A DNA stretch of 64,000 bases, taken from positions 62,001-126,000 of the forward strand of contig NZ_ABVL01000018.1 of assembly GCF_000173075.1 (NCBI RefSeq), written 5' to 3'. The stretch comes from Chthoniobacter flavus Ellin428 (GTDB taxonomy: Bacteria > Verrucomicrobiota > Verrucomicrobiia > Chthoniobacterales > Chthoniobacteraceae). The notes under the pieces were generated by a model that was not told where the DNA came from, did not search any database, and saw only the letters and a list, made by a program, of their open reading frames with translations. Position 1 is the first letter of the stretch; each line of letters starts with the position of its first letter. The translations under genes and the position numbers were made by a program. Below, one piece after another: positions 9,932 through 19,542 of this stretch.

Positions 9932-10906
9932 TCATCTCCCCGATGTACCGCCGAGAAGGCGCCGGATCTGCGCTGGCGGCTTCGGCGGCGGAGGGAGCGG
10001 TGGCGGTGGGTTGGTCACACCGACCATCCGATACATTTCCTCGGGAGTGCTGTCGCGCTGGAGCATCGCGGCCAGATACGCATCCCGCGGAGAAAGGGCG
10101 TTGACTTGCTGGATTCTTTCCGGGTGAACCAGTCGGGAAAAGAGCATCCGACGGATCCGTTGTCGTGGCACAATCGCTTCGCCGTAGCCATTGGCTAAAT
10201 TCGAAGACCAATAGCGCACCGCCTGGCCCTGAGGGGTGTTGACCGTCCCCAGATACACGACGGAATGGCCGGTCTCCCTGGCGCCGATTTCATCGTGCCA
10301 AAAGATTTTCAGGAAATCGCCCGGCCTGGCTTCTTCGAGCGAAGTGAAATTGTAGCCGATGCCGGTTTCGTAGAACAGACGCGCCGTGCCGGGGCCATTG
10401 GCATTCCAGCGTCCCCAGACCCCGTTGCCGTCGGGTTGGGGTTCCTGGATGAGCAGGGACCGCAAGGTGACGGCATCCAGTTGGATCTGGCCGTCCCGTG
10501 CAAGCTGCTTCAGGACCGACAGAAAAACCAGATAAGTGGCACCGGAACAGAAGCTGGGCTGGGCCACGTGGGGGTTGATCGCCAACTGAGAATCCGTGAG
10601 TTGGATCGACTGCCGAAGCGCAGCGATGGCGATGCTATTCGCCCGATAGCTTCCGCCCACCGGCATGGAGGCGATCTTCTGCCGGATGATCTCATTGAGA
10701 TCGATCGCCGGCGAAACAGCAGCCCTGGCTTGACTGGCGGCAGCGTCAGCGGGCTTGTTGCCGAGAATGACCGTCGGACCAGACGCGGCGTCATCCGTGA
10801 GCGCGCGACCGGCCAGAACGATGCTCGGGAGAAGCACCGCAGGCAGGAACAGGGGGAAGAGCCAACGGCGCTTCCAGCAAGGCGAGCGTGGCGGGAAGTG
10901 GAACAC
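9932..10906 (-). CDS. Secreted NlpC/P60-like (papain-fold) hypothetical protein
   Basis: 324 aa. A basic N-terminus and hydrophobic stretch (PLFLPAVLLPSIVLAG, residues about 17-33) form a signal peptide or anchor. A Cys in PSFCSGATYLVFLS (about residue 117), a His in ARETGHSVVYLGTV (about residue 217) and a following YWSSN fit the Cys-His-polar triad of the NlpC/P60/CHAP-type cysteine peptidase or amidase fold. Family assignment rests on this pattern only. The last 30 residues are proline-rich (PPPPLPPPPKPP), as in envelope-spanning or wall-associated proteins. A cell-wall or surface role is likely. Neighbouring genes give no functional link, and the gap to the GH130 gene is 128 bp. Confidence 0.6.
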   Translation of the reverse strand: MFHFPPRSPCWKRRWLFPLFLPAVLLPSIVLAGRALTDDAASGPTVILGNKPADAAASQARAAVSPAIDLNEIIRQKIASMPVGGSYRANSIAIAALRQSIQLTDSQLAINPHVAQPSFCSGATYLVFLSVLKQLARDGQIQLDAVTLRSLLIQEPQPDGNGVWGRWNANGPGTARLFYETGIGYNFTSLEEARPGDFLKIFWHDEIGARETGHSVVYLGTVNTPQGQAVRYWSSNLANGYGEAIVPRQRIRRMLFSRLVHPERIQQVNALSPRDAYLAAMLQRDSTPEEMYRMVGVTNPPPPLPPPPKPPAQIRRLLGGTSGR

Positions 10907-11034
10907 GGAAATCGAAGCCTATTTAGCGTATGGAAACGGGAAAGCGAACGGTTTCAAGTGGTGCCGCCATGATGGCCACGAGGGACCGCAGCACTCGATG
11001 CGATCAAAGTCAGGCGGCTCGTCGCGGCGCGCTG

Positions 11035-12489
11035 TCACTCCAACCACTTCAGTGTGGCCAGCAATTCATCGATTTCGATAGTGACGATGGTGGAAATCGT
11101 GTCACTCACGCCGTAGGGCAGAATCAACCGTCCACGGTGCAGGAGCGCACCGCAGGTATAGACGACGTTGGGCACATACCCTTCGCGTTCACTCCCGTCC
11201 GGGCGGATGAGAGGCTCCGCCGTTTCGGCCAGCACTTTACTCGGATCTTCGAGGTCGAGCAGAATCGCCCCGATGCTGTATTTGCGCATCGGTCCGACGC
11301 CGTGGGTGATGACCAGCCAGCCCGCGTCGGTTTCCAACGGAGACCCGCAGTTCCCGATTTTCACCGCTTCCCACGAATACCGCGGGCGGCGCAAGAGCCG
11401 GGGCTCACTCCAAAAGTGCGGATTATCGGAATACATGAGGAACAGATTCTCGTCGTCCTGCCGGGAAATCATCGCGTACCTCCCGTGGATGCGGCGCGGG
11501 AAAAGCGCCATCCCCTTGTTCTGCACGGCGCGCCCGTTCAGCGTGCGTGCCCGGAAGCTCAAGAAATCCGAAGTCTCCAGCAGTTGCGGAAGAATCGCGC
11601 GTCCATTGTAGGCGGTGTATGTGGCGTAATAGGTGGCTGTCCCATCGTCCTCGATGAAACGGGTAAAGCGCGCATCTTCCATCCCATTGCTTTCATTCGA
11701 CGACACGGGAAAGATGATCCGTTCGGAGACGTGCACGGATTCATCGAAATGCACTTCGTAATTCGACTGCGCCAGCCAGCGCACACATTCACTCGTGCGC
11801 TGCTCCTCGCGTGATAGCGGGCCGAGTCCGCCCGCAGATTGCCGCATCGCCGTTTCGAGTTCGCTCAGCGTAAAATCGTTCTGCAGCGATTGCAGGAGAG
11901 CCGTCGACCAATCGTTCTCGAATCCCATCTCCATGAGCTTGTGCAGGAAGACGGATTTTCGATAGGTCGGATTGGGGTTCTGAACGGGCGCCGTGACGAA
12001 TCCGGATGGTGTCTCGAGAGTGATGCTGTGATCGGCATGGATCACGCCGCCGCGGAATTCGATGGACGAAATGTGCCCCTCGCCGGTCGCCCGCAGGCTG
12101 AGAACGAAACGCAGTTCGCCGTCCTGCATGCCGGATTGGTCCGGGGACGGGACGATGGAGGGATTGAAGAGGGCGGCGGATTCGAGGGCGTACTCGCCGC
12201 AGAAGAGGGCACCGATCAAAAGCCGACGCGTCTCGGAAAGAGGGCGCCCGGTGAAAACGTGGGCCTGCACGCGTTCGAAGGCACGGCGCCAGATGGCGGT
12301 CAATTCCTGATGCCGATGGCCAAACTCCGCCCTCACGGCGGCGAGTTCCTCTTCCGCTTCGGATTCGCTCATGGCCAGGGCGCGTCCCACGATATTGACG
12401 ATGCGGGCGGGCTCGGAGGGAATGAAGGGACGGACCAGGACTCTCGCGCTATCAGGCCGGAGTTGGATTCCAGTCGGATGAATGGTCAT
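11035..12489 (-). CDS. GH130-family glycoside phosphorylase/hydrolase
   Basis: 484 aa. The start is the ATG at 12489, which overlaps the stop of the upstream glycosyltransferase in an ATGA, so the two are translationally coupled. The five-bladed propeller family is recognised by ESNGMEDARFTRF, TYTAYNGR, NKGMALFPRRIHGRYAMISR, WEAVKIGNCGSP, GWLVITHGVGPMRKYSIGA and ILPYGVSDT in order (residues about 220-470). The Asp of MEDARF is the family's candidate general acid. The N-terminal 160 residues are the extra domain seen in longer GH130 members. GH130 enzymes phosphorolyse or hydrolyse beta-mannosides (beta-1,4- or beta-1,2-linked). No signal peptide is present, so it acts in the cytoplasm, likely on the product of its partner. 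Confidence 0.88.
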   Translation of the reverse strand: MTIHPTGIQLRPDSARVLVRPFIPSEPARIVNIVGRALAMSESEAEEELAAVRAEFGHRHQELTAIWRRAFERVQAHVFTGRPLSETRRLLIGALFCGEYALESAALFNPSIVPSPDQSGMQDGELRFVLSLRATGEGHISSIEFRGGVIHADHSITLETPSGFVTAPVQNPNPTYRKSVFLHKLMEMGFENDWSTALLQSLQNDFTLSELETAMRQSAGGLGPLSREEQRTSECVRWLAQSNYEVHFDESVHVSERIIFPVSSNESNGMEDARFTRFIEDDGTATYYATYTAYNGRAILPQLLETSDFLSFRARTLNGRAVQNKGMALFPRRIHGRYAMISRQDDENLFLMYSDNPHFWSEPRLLRRPRYSWEAVKIGNCGSPLETDAGWLVITHGVGPMRKYSIGAILLDLEDPSKVLAETAEPLIRPDGSEREGYVPNVVYTCGALLHRGRLILPYGVSDTISTIVTIEIDELLATLKWLE

Positions 12490-14768
12490 GCGGCGCATGT
12501 TTGGGGAGTTTCGATTGCCCGGCTCTTCACCAGCGTCAGTTCGGCATGCGAGAGATAGAAGGCCAGGCTCGATTCGGCCCCCTGGTTTTGGTTCAGGTGG
12601 TCCTGGAGGAGCGCATCGCGGCAGCCCCCCGTGGTGGGATCGTAGAGCGGCTCGCCGAGATCGTTGCGGCCCAGAAACCATTCGAAACACTGCTGCGCAG
12701 CGTCCCGCCAGTTCGTGTCGCGCGTCACCGCAAATGCTTCGAGACAGGCGGAGAGCATGGCGTGCGCTTCCAGCGGTTGCTGGTCGAACCTCGCTCGCTC
12801 GCCGCCTCGAATCCAGAATCCGTGGCATCCGATCGGCGTGAAATGTCCACTATCCGCCGTCTGCGCTTCCAGCAGCCAGCGCAACGACGTGAGGCCGATG
12901 TCGAGCATTTCGCCGTTCGAGGTCCAATAGCCGCTCAGGATGAGAGCGTGGGAAAGCTTGGCATTGTCGTAGGTCACGGTTTGCTCGAACCACTGCCAGC
13001 CGGCTCCGGCGTTCGCGCGATAGAGTCCCAGGAGCTGGCCGGCGAGGACATCCCGCATCTGGCTGACCACACGATCCCCGGAAAAGGCCCGCAGATATTC
13101 GTGAATGGCGAGGATGGCAAAGGCCCAAGCACGAGGAGAGCTGAAACGAGCCACCGGCGACAGGCCCCGCTGGAAGAGCAGAGCGCAGAGACTGCGGTGC
13201 CCGTGATCGCGAGATCGTCCCAGCGCCGTGCCGACCGCCCAAAGCGCCCGCGCATGGCTATCTTCCGAGCCGGCGCGCTCGATCCATTCGCGGTGATGGC
13301 TCATGAAATTTCGGAAGCGGCACGTGTTCGCATCGAAAGCATACCAGAGGAATGCGAGATAACTGCTCGCCAGGCGATCCAGTCGCGAGTCCCGCTCGCC
13401 GGCCTCCTGGAGCAGGACGGTGAAGATGAAGGCCCGGGCATTGTCATCCGTGCAATACCCCTCGTGATAGTTCGGAACGTTGTAGATGGCGTGCTGGAAG
13501 ATGCCGGTGTGATCGCTCATCGTGTAGAGGTGATCGAGCTTCAGCGGCGGCATCGGATAGTTCGCGTTCTCGATGGTTCGCACCGCCGCCATTTCCACGG
13601 ATGGCCTGCTGAGGCTGGCCCGCGCCCGCTCGAAACTCTCCATGTATCGCTCCGCGACGACCGGCCAGATCATCTCGCGTCCCGCTTTCCAGGCTCGCTT
13701 CCGCATCGCGGTCATCAGCGTTGGGTTCGAGAGAAAGTGGTTCACGCCTTCCGCAATCCCCGGCGCATCGCGGAAGGGAACGAGGACGCCGCGGTCGCCG
13801 GCCAGCAACTCCTGGGCGTGCCAGTAGGGAGTGGAAATAATCGCTTTGCCCGCGCCGAACGTATACGCGAGCGTTCCGGAAGTGACCTGCGCCACATTCA
13901 AATAGGGGGTGATGTAAATGTCGGCGGCGCCGATGAATTCCTTCAATTCCTCCACGGTGACGAAGCGGTTATGGAAGATGACCTGGTTGGCCACGCCTCT
14001 TTTCTTCGCGAGCTGTTCCAGCCTTTCGCGGTAGGCCTCACCTTCATGCGCCAGGAGATGCGGATGCGTCGCGCCGAGCACGAGATAAACCACGTTCGGG
14101 TGCCGTTTGAGGATCGCGGGCAGTGCTTCGATCACATATTCGATGCCTTTGTTGGGCGAAAGCAGGCCGAAGGTGAGCAGCACGGTCTTGCCCTCCACGC
14201 CGAAGATGTCCTTGAAAAAGTTGGAATCGATAAACGGCATGTCGATCACGCCGTGCGGGATGAGATCGATTTTTCCGGGATCCACTCCGTAGACGGATTC
14301 CAACATGCGCTGCCCGCGCTCCGCCATGACGATGAAGCGATTCGAAAGCTGGTTCAGTTGTTCCATGACCATGCGCTGGTCGGGATTGGGCTCACTCAAG
14401 ACCGTGTGCAGCGTCGTGACAATCGGCCGGCGCACCTCGCGCAAAAGCGTCAGCAGATGGCTCCCCGCCGGGCCGCCATAAATGCCGAATTCATGTTGGA
14501 CCGACAAGACCTCCACGTTGTTGATATTCAGAAACTCCGCGGCTCGCCGATAGGAGTCGAGTTCCCGCTCGTCGATCTCAAAGCGGACGCGTTCGGGGTA
14601 CTCGTAACCTTCCGGGCGATCATTGACCGATCCGACGATGCATTGCGTCTGCGGGAAAGCGGTGGCGACCGCCTCACAGATATCCGCCGTGAAAGTCGCG
14701 ATGCCGCACCGCCGTGGAATGTAATCGCCGAGGAAAGCGATGTGTTTGGTGTTGGGCGATGAATCCAT
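12486..14768 (-). CDS. GT4 glycosyltransferase fused to C-terminal alpha/alpha-barrel-like domain
   Basis: 760 aa. Residues 1-400 are a GT-B family 4 transferase: HIAFLGDYIPRRCGIATFT at the N-terminus, SVQHEFGIYGGPAG, then FGLLSPNKGIEYVIEALP and a C-terminal nucleotide-sugar site with YITPYLNVAQVTSGTLAYTFGAGKAII. The usual E-x7-E is replaced by a Q/G-rich version. From about residue 405 a second domain begins: TDDNARAFIF, FRNFMSHHREWIER, WQWFEQTVTYDNAKL and FDQQPLEAHAMLSA. It looks like a helical toroid of the kind found in glycan-modifying enzymes; it may be a hydrolase or binding domain. It is coupled to GH130 by a 4-nt overlap. Synthesis and phosphorolytic turnover of a mannose-containing oligosaccharide is plausible, but the sugar is unproven. 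Confidence 0.83.
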   Translation of the reverse strand: MDSSPNTKHIAFLGDYIPRRCGIATFTADICEAVATAFPQTQCIVGSVNDRPEGYEYPERVRFEIDERELDSYRRAAEFLNINNVEVLSVQHEFGIYGGPAGSHLLTLLREVRRPIVTTLHTVLSEPNPDQRMVMEQLNQLSNRFIVMAERGQRMLESVYGVDPGKIDLIPHGVIDMPFIDSNFFKDIFGVEGKTVLLTFGLLSPNKGIEYVIEALPAILKRHPNVVYLVLGATHPHLLAHEGEAYRERLEQLAKKRGVANQVIFHNRFVTVEELKEFIGAADIYITPYLNVAQVTSGTLAYTFGAGKAIISTPYWHAQELLAGDRGVLVPFRDAPGIAEGVNHFLSNPTLMTAMRKRAWKAGREMIWPVVAERYMESFERARASLSRPSVEMAAVRTIENANYPMPPLKLDHLYTMSDHTGIFQHAIYNVPNYHEGYCTDDNARAFIFTVLLQEAGERDSRLDRLASSYLAFLWYAFDANTCRFRNFMSHHREWIERAGSEDSHARALWAVGTALGRSRDHGHRSLCALLFQRGLSPVARFSSPRAWAFAILAIHEYLRAFSGDRVVSQMRDVLAGQLLGLYRANAGAGWQWFEQTVTYDNAKLSHALILSGYWTSNGEMLDIGLTSLRWLLEAQTADSGHFTPIGCHGFWIRGGERARFDQQPLEAHAMLSACLEAFAVTRDTNWRDAAQQCFEWFLGRNDLGEPLYDPTTGGCRDALLQDHLNQNQGAESSLAFYLSHAELTLVKSRAIETPQTCAA

Positions 14769-15508
14769 GGCGGTCGAAAAAAAATTCCGAGCGCCTCACG
14801 ATGGCAGCGACGTGGCACTCGCCACGCGGCGGCGAGAAGTCCTGGACGAAACACTCGCACAGTCGGGCCTGATCCGATCGCGGTCAACTTGGATTGCTGT
14901 CGGGTGCTTTCCATGGCCTTGCGTTGCTGGTCTGTCCGGGCGGTTCCTATCGAGTGAACGGCATGTTCTCCAGTGGCATGGACGCGGTTCCTAAATTTGT
15001 CCTGCTGGGTGTCGCGATGGCGCCAACAAACGCAGTTCGCTACCCAATAACGATTCTTCGCTATGCGCTCCGTCTGGAAAGACAGCATCCGCTTCAGCTG
15101 GGTCGACATCCTGGCAGCTGTTTTATCTCGAAATGAGGAACAGCCCCCCGCACCCAGCCGCAGCCTCGAAAAGCCTGAAGGCGGCGGGTGAGCAAGGAGG
15201 GACATGAGATGCAGCATCCACGGAGCTTTTTAAACCGCGAATGAACGCCAATAGACGCGAATAGAAAAGCGACTCGCTGCCTTTATTCGCGTTCATTGGC
15301 GTCCATTCGCAGTTCCTTTTTCCTTCCGGGTGTTTCGCGAGACCCCGAGGCCGTGCGTGTCAGGGCGCCTCCGGCACAACGGGCACCAAAACAACCGCCC
15401 CTGTCGCTCCTATCCTTAGCTCAGGGCGCACCCCGGCTCGATCGGGACGTATACATTACTGCCGGAAGCATTTGCCAGCGGGCGCTCGCCTTCCGCGAAG
15501 AAGCCGCC
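14769..15508. other. 740-bp intergenic region without a recognisable gene
   Basis: The region separates the start of the glycosyltransferase (minus) from the LarA-like gene (plus), so both promoters must be here. Open frames on either strand are low-complexity shadows and show no known motif. The only structured element is the long inverted repeat at 15237-15310, described separately. Confidence 0.5.
15237..15310. repeat. Long imperfect inverted repeat (27-bp arms)
   Basis: Arms at 15237-15263 and 15284-15310 pair at 24 of 27 positions around a 20-nt loop. Each arm carries the internal motif GAACGCCAAT or a close variant flanked by GCGAAT and CGCGAATA. It is one of at least six hairpin-forming intergenic repeats in the window, all of different sequence. 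It has no U-tract, so it is not a simple intrinsic terminator. Confidence 0.85.
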
Positions 15509-16933
15509 ATGATTTTTTCCCGTCGCCACTTCCTCCAGATCACCGGACTTTCGGCGCTTTTCGGTTCGTCGGCACAGGCTAGACTTGAACAAAACGACCA
15601 CTCCGAAGGCGTTGCTATGACTACCGTGAAGATTCCGTTTGAACATGGAGAACTCGCGCTCTCGTTGCCCGCGGAATGGACGATCTTGGAGACCGTCCGG
15701 CCGGCTCATCACGCGAAGGTCGCGGATTTGCAGGCATCCCTTGTCCATGCACTCGACCATCCTCACGGCACAAAGCCACTGCAAGCCAGGGATCTCAGCA
15801 AGAAGCGCATTGTCCTTTGCGTCGATGATATCAGCCGTCCGACGCCCACGGCCCAGTTCTTCGGCCTCTTGCTCGATTATTTGCTGACCCATGGAGCGCA
15901 ACGCGAAAACATGCTGATTCTTTTCGGTTTGGGCGTGCATCGGAACATGACGCCGGAGGAAGCCCACGTGAAACTGGGTCACACCGACTTGCGCGGGATT
16001 CCCTGGCGCAATCATTCCCATACCGACGAACAGCAACTCAAGTATCTCGGAACGACTTCCCGAGGCACCTATGTCTCGTTGAATCGCCATCTGGCCGAGG
16101 CCGACCTCATTATCCCCGTCGGTGCCATCGAACCTCATTTGCTTCTCGGCTTCAGCGGTGGCTGCAAGATGCTCATCCCCGGCCTCGCATCGTCGCGCAC
16201 CATTGGCGAGAACCACATGCAGGGAGTCAGCGGCGAAAGATATAATTACGTCGGCGCCACGGAAAGCCCGATGCGGCTCGATCTCGAGGAAGGCGCGAAA
16301 ATGTTGGGCAAGGAGATATTCATCGTGAACGTGGTCATGAACGAGTCTCTCGAAATCTGCGCTTTCTTCGCCGGCGATGCCATCGAGGCGCAACGGGAAG
16401 GGATCCAATTTTCCCGATCACTGACCGAGCGGCCGGTCGCCCAGCAGGCCGACGTCGTCATCACCGCCTCCAACCCCATGAACGCTGACCTCCGGCAAAG
16501 CATGAAGTGCATCGGCAACGTCCAGAAGAGCGTGCGTCCCGGCGGCTTGCTCATCGGCCTCGCCGAATGCCGTCACGGGATCGGCGACGTGACCGTCCCG
16601 CCAACGTCCTGCCGAATGGATTGCTGCGCTGCATCCTGAATTTCATTGGCTCCAAGCGCGTTCTCGGATTCGTCGACACCTTCCGGAAGGATGCCGGCAT
16701 CGAAGAGCGATTCCTCTCCCATTTCGCCGCGCAACTCGCACGAAGAAACAAGGTCTTCGTTTACTCACGCGCACTCCCCGCGGACACGGGAAAAAAACTC
16801 GGCATCTTCGTCCAGTTTGCCGACGTCGAGAAAATGATGGGCGCCGCCCCGCCGCTGGGCTCCAAAGCATGCCACGGTCTTGATTTATCCGTATGGCGGC
16901 TCCACTTACCCCAAAGTGCTGTCGCAAGCTTGA
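15509..16933 (+). pseudogene. LarA-like (DUF2088, lactate racemase family) gene with two compensating frameshifts
   Basis: From the ATG at 15509 the protein starts with a Tat-type signal (SRRHFLQITGLSALF). It then follows the LarA family: VDDISRPTPT, the His-containing GLGVHRNMTPEE, PHLLLGFSGGCKMLIPGLA and IGENHMQGVSGE. The frame stops at 16639. Family-like sequence continues in another frame from about 16590 (NVLPNGLLRCIL..., GFVDTFRKDAGIEERF, KLGIFVQFADVEKMM). It then returns to the first frame at about 16870 with ATVLIYPYGGSTYPKVLSQA and a stop at 16931-16933. This is consistent with a 1-nt loss near 16590 and a 1-nt gain near 16870. LarA enzymes use a nickel-pincer cofactor to racemise alpha-hydroxy acids. 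The changes are either real decay or two sequencing errors. Confidence 0.78.
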
Positions 16934-17121
16934 CTACGGCTCGCCCAGGACAGGATGCGCGACCACCGGTGAAGTCGTGCGCACCGCGCGCGTCAGGACC
17001 TGTTTCCCATATCCACCTCCCGTTCCCAAAGTGAACGAAGCGCTTTAGGAACGCTGCAGCGAGCTTGTGACTCTGTTTCCCGATCAGCACACCGCCCCAT
17101 GTGTGATCGCCATCGAAACAT

Positions 17122-18063
17122 TCAGTCCCAGTGGAGCCAGCTCCACAGGGCGATCTTTCCAGCGATCACGAGAGCTGCGGCGACCGCCATTGCGCCCCAG
17201 ATCCAAATGGTCCACAGGAATTCATTGACGATGTTGAGTGCGCCAAACAACGCAAATTCCACCCGCGCCTGGTGCTTCTCGTCACGGCCCCGCGCGGTGC
17301 GTGTGGATTGCACCCGAAAATTCTCCACGTGACAGTACGGACAGATCACTGCGAATGCACGGTGGTCGTAATGGATGGCGCCGCCGCAGGATTGGCAGGA
17401 CGTGGTTTCGCTCACCTTCAACTCCTGGCTCAGCACCGGTACGACCGGCAGGTCGCGACGCATGCGTTTGCTCAGATCGATCAGCAGGCACAAACCGATA
17501 AACCATGAGGCCTCGCCCAGCACTCCGGTAAAGAAGAGCGGTCCTTCCGGCAAGGTCGCGAGATAACGAAATACGGCGGTATCAGGCCGCCGATCGAAAT
17601 CCAACATCGCGAGGGGAACCAGGGCGAAGACCTGCGCCGCGATGAGAAGCACGAGCAGGATCCTCGCCGGACGCGACGTGAGCACCCACGCGAAACGCCA
17701 TGCTCCCTGGGCGCTGCGGAGCAGCCGCTGCAGTTTCTGCTCGAGCACGACCGCCGCACGGTAATCTGGCGGCACGCTGCATTGATGCCCGCAGTTCCCG
17801 CAATGCAAGGCCTCCGGCTCCAGCAACAGGCCCGCACCGCATTTCGAGCATTTCAACGGCTCGAATGCCGGCAGGCCCCGCGTGGCTTCGTGGAATGCGC
17901 CGCGTCTGGCCGCGGACCCGGCATGCTTCTGGATCGCCACCAGTTGCTTCCACTGCCGCATGCACAGGAAATAAACCGCCACCACTCCGAAGGGCAGTGA
18001 GAGACCTTGGAAAAGGAGAACGAGAATGCCGTAGTCGAAGCAGTTCACCATCGCGACCAGCAT
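17122..18063 (-). CDS. Membrane protein with two zinc-ribbon motifs, unknown function
   Basis: 313 aa, not recognised as a named family. Two CxxC...CxxC zinc ribbons are visible: Cys 72/75/88/91 (KCSKCG...CGNCG) and Cys 223/226/241/244 (SCQSCGG...CPYCH). Hydrophobic segments lie at about residues 13-34, 135-155, 175-196 and 283-308. The first ribbon follows the first helix and the second sits between helices 3 and 4, so both probably face the cytoplasm. The start could also be the Met at residue 5. The gene begins 39 bp from the stop of the downstream-facing histidine kinase gene and points the same way, so it may be the last gene of that regulatory operon. No catalytic motif was found. Confidence 0.6.
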   Translation of the reverse strand: MLVAMVNCFDYGILVLLFQGLSLPFGVVAVYFLCMRQWKQLVAIQKHAGSAARRGAFHEATRGLPAFEPLKCSKCGAGLLLEPEALHCGNCGHQCSVPPDYRAAVVLEQKLQRLLRSAQGAWRFAWVLTSRPARILLVLLIAAQVFALVPLAMLDFDRRPDTAVFRYLATLPEGPLFFTGVLGEASWFIGLCLLIDLSKRMRRDLPVVPVLSQELKVSETTSCQSCGGAIHYDHRAFAVICPYCHVENFRVQSTRTARGRDEKHQARVEFALFGALNIVNEFLWTIWIWGAMAVAAALVIAGKIALWSWLHWD

Positions 18064-18102
18064 AAGGACCGTCGTGTGAAGAGCGATGCGATTGTGCCGC
18101 CT

Positions 18103-19542
18103 CTATTGCTCAACGGGCTGCCCGGCAAGAGCCGCTCCCGGGAACTGCAACGAGAACTCCACCCATTCCGGCGAGGGCATCTTCGCGGAGAGCTCGACGC
18201 CGATCAGGGTGGTCAGTTCACGAGTGATGGAGAGTCCGAGCCCAGCGTGATTGCCATCGGTTCGAGCGCTATCCTTTCGCCAAAAGCGGTCGAATAGATG
18301 GCTTACGTCCTCGGGCTGGAGATCCGACACGGTGTTAGCGATGGTCAGGCGCACCCCTTTCTCGTCGACATCCATGGCGATCGAGACCGTGCCGCCGGCG
18401 GGGGCATGCTCCACGGCGTTGGAGAAGAGGTTTGCGAGCGCGATGCGCAGGAGTTCGGGGTCCGTGCGCAGAATCCCGCCACGCTCCACCTCGATGGCAA
18501 TCTTGAGATCCTTGTCACGTGCCATCGGCGCGAAGCGTCCCCAAATTTCCCGAATCAACGAAGGCATCTCCACAGCTGTCCGCCGAATGGGTTGGCGGCC
18601 TTCTTCGCAGCGGGCGATGGCGAGCAAAGCCAGGACGAGCGATTCCATTTGGCGCGCAATGTCGAGGGTATCGCGAAAGAAGCCCGCCGTTTCGGAGTTC
18701 GGATCGGGCCAGCGCTGGGCGACCTCCGCAAGAGAGCGCAGTTCGGCGAGCGGCGTACGCAGCTCATGCGCCACGTCGGCGCCAAACCTGCGTTCGCGTT
18801 CAAATGCTCGATCGAGACGCGCGAGAAGATCGTTGAGTCGCGCGCAGATCGGCGCCAACTCGGAGGGCATGGACTCGACCGGGAAACGGGTGTGCAGGGT
18901 GTGCGAGCCAATCTGCGAGGAGCGTTCGCCGAGATCCGCCAACGGGATCAGTCCGCGAGTGACCGCGCGGTGCACGATGAAGAGGACGCCGCCCAGCGCG
19001 ATACACCCGACGCCGGCCAGCAAGGCACCCAGCCATCGGAGCGAGCGGTCGAGGTCCGTGCGGTCCCGTGCGACGACGATGGTGACTGCGGGGATGCCAA
19101 CTGGGGTGACGTTTTCATCATCCTCCTCCGCAGGCTTGGGAACAAAGTGGATGCCGATCGCTCTTCCGGCGCGCCCGCTGGGCAGAGTCAGATTCCAAAA
19201 TGACGGGCGATCGGTTTCGCCAAATCGCTCCGGCAATTCCGACTCGTGCAGGGAGCGGGAGCGCCGGATGGTCTTTCCGCCGGCGACGCGCAGTTGGAAG
19301 AAGGCGGAGCCGTTCGCCCGATCGAATTCCGGCATGAGCTCGTTTTCGAAGTCGATTTTCACCTTGTTGTCATCGAACCGGGTCAACATGGCGAACGAGC
19401 GCGCGGTGGCGGATAGGGTGTGGTCAAACTCTGCCGTGAGCCAATAGCGAGCCGACAGATAGACCGCGGAGCCAGTGAGGCCCATCAAGATGATGAACCC
19501 GAACAGCAATGAACGGGTGATTTGGCGGCGAATCGATCTCAT
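18103..19542 (-). CDS. Sensor histidine kinase of an OmpR-type two-component system
   Basis: 479 aa. The start at 19542 overlaps the stop of the response regulator gene by 4 nt (ATGA). A first transmembrane helix (SLLFGFIILMGLTGSAVYL, residues about 11-30) is followed by a periplasmic domain of about 140 residues. A second helix (LGALLAGVGCIALGGVLFIV) leads to a HAMP-like linker, the H-box DVAHELRTPLAE with His259, an N-box at NLFSNAVEHAPAGG and a G-box at GLGLSITREL. It would sense an envelope signal and phosphorylate the coupled regulator. The acidic EEDDEN stretch in the sensor domain could bind cations, as in metal-responsive relatives of PmrB/QseC type, but this is only suggestive. Confidence 0.92.
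   Translation of the reverse strand: MRSIRRQITRSLLFGFIILMGLTGSAVYLSARYWLTAEFDHTLSATARSFAMLTRFDDNKVKIDFENELMPEFDRANGSAFFQLRVAGGKTIRRSRSLHESELPERFGETDRPSFWNLTLPSGRAGRAIGIHFVPKPAEEDDENVTPVGIPAVTIVVARDRTDLDRSLRWLGALLAGVGCIALGGVLFIVHRAVTRGLIPLADLGERSSQIGSHTLHTRFPVESMPSELAPICARLNDLLARLDRAFERERRFGADVAHELRTPLAELRSLAEVAQRWPDPNSETAGFFRDTLDIARQMESLVLALLAIARCEEGRQPIRRTAVEMPSLIREIWGRFAPMARDKDLKIAIEVERGGILRTDPELLRIALANLFSNAVEHAPAGGTVSIAMDVDEKGVRLTIANTVSDLQPEDVSHLFDRFWRKDSARTDGNHAGLGLSITRELTTLIGVELSAKMPSPEWVEFSLQFPGAALAGQPVEQ

Noticed and set aside
12501..14762. 753-codon open frame on the plus strand opposite the glycosyltransferase
   Set aside because: It has no recognisable domain and mirrors the extent of a clearly recognised gene. 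Long antisense frames are expected from the codon bias of GC-rich DNA.
14813..14828. TGGCAC with correctly spaced GC on the plus strand
   Set aside because: It is about 700 bp from the next plus-strand gene and has a disfavoured base at position 7. Taken as a chance match and used as a caution for the other sites.
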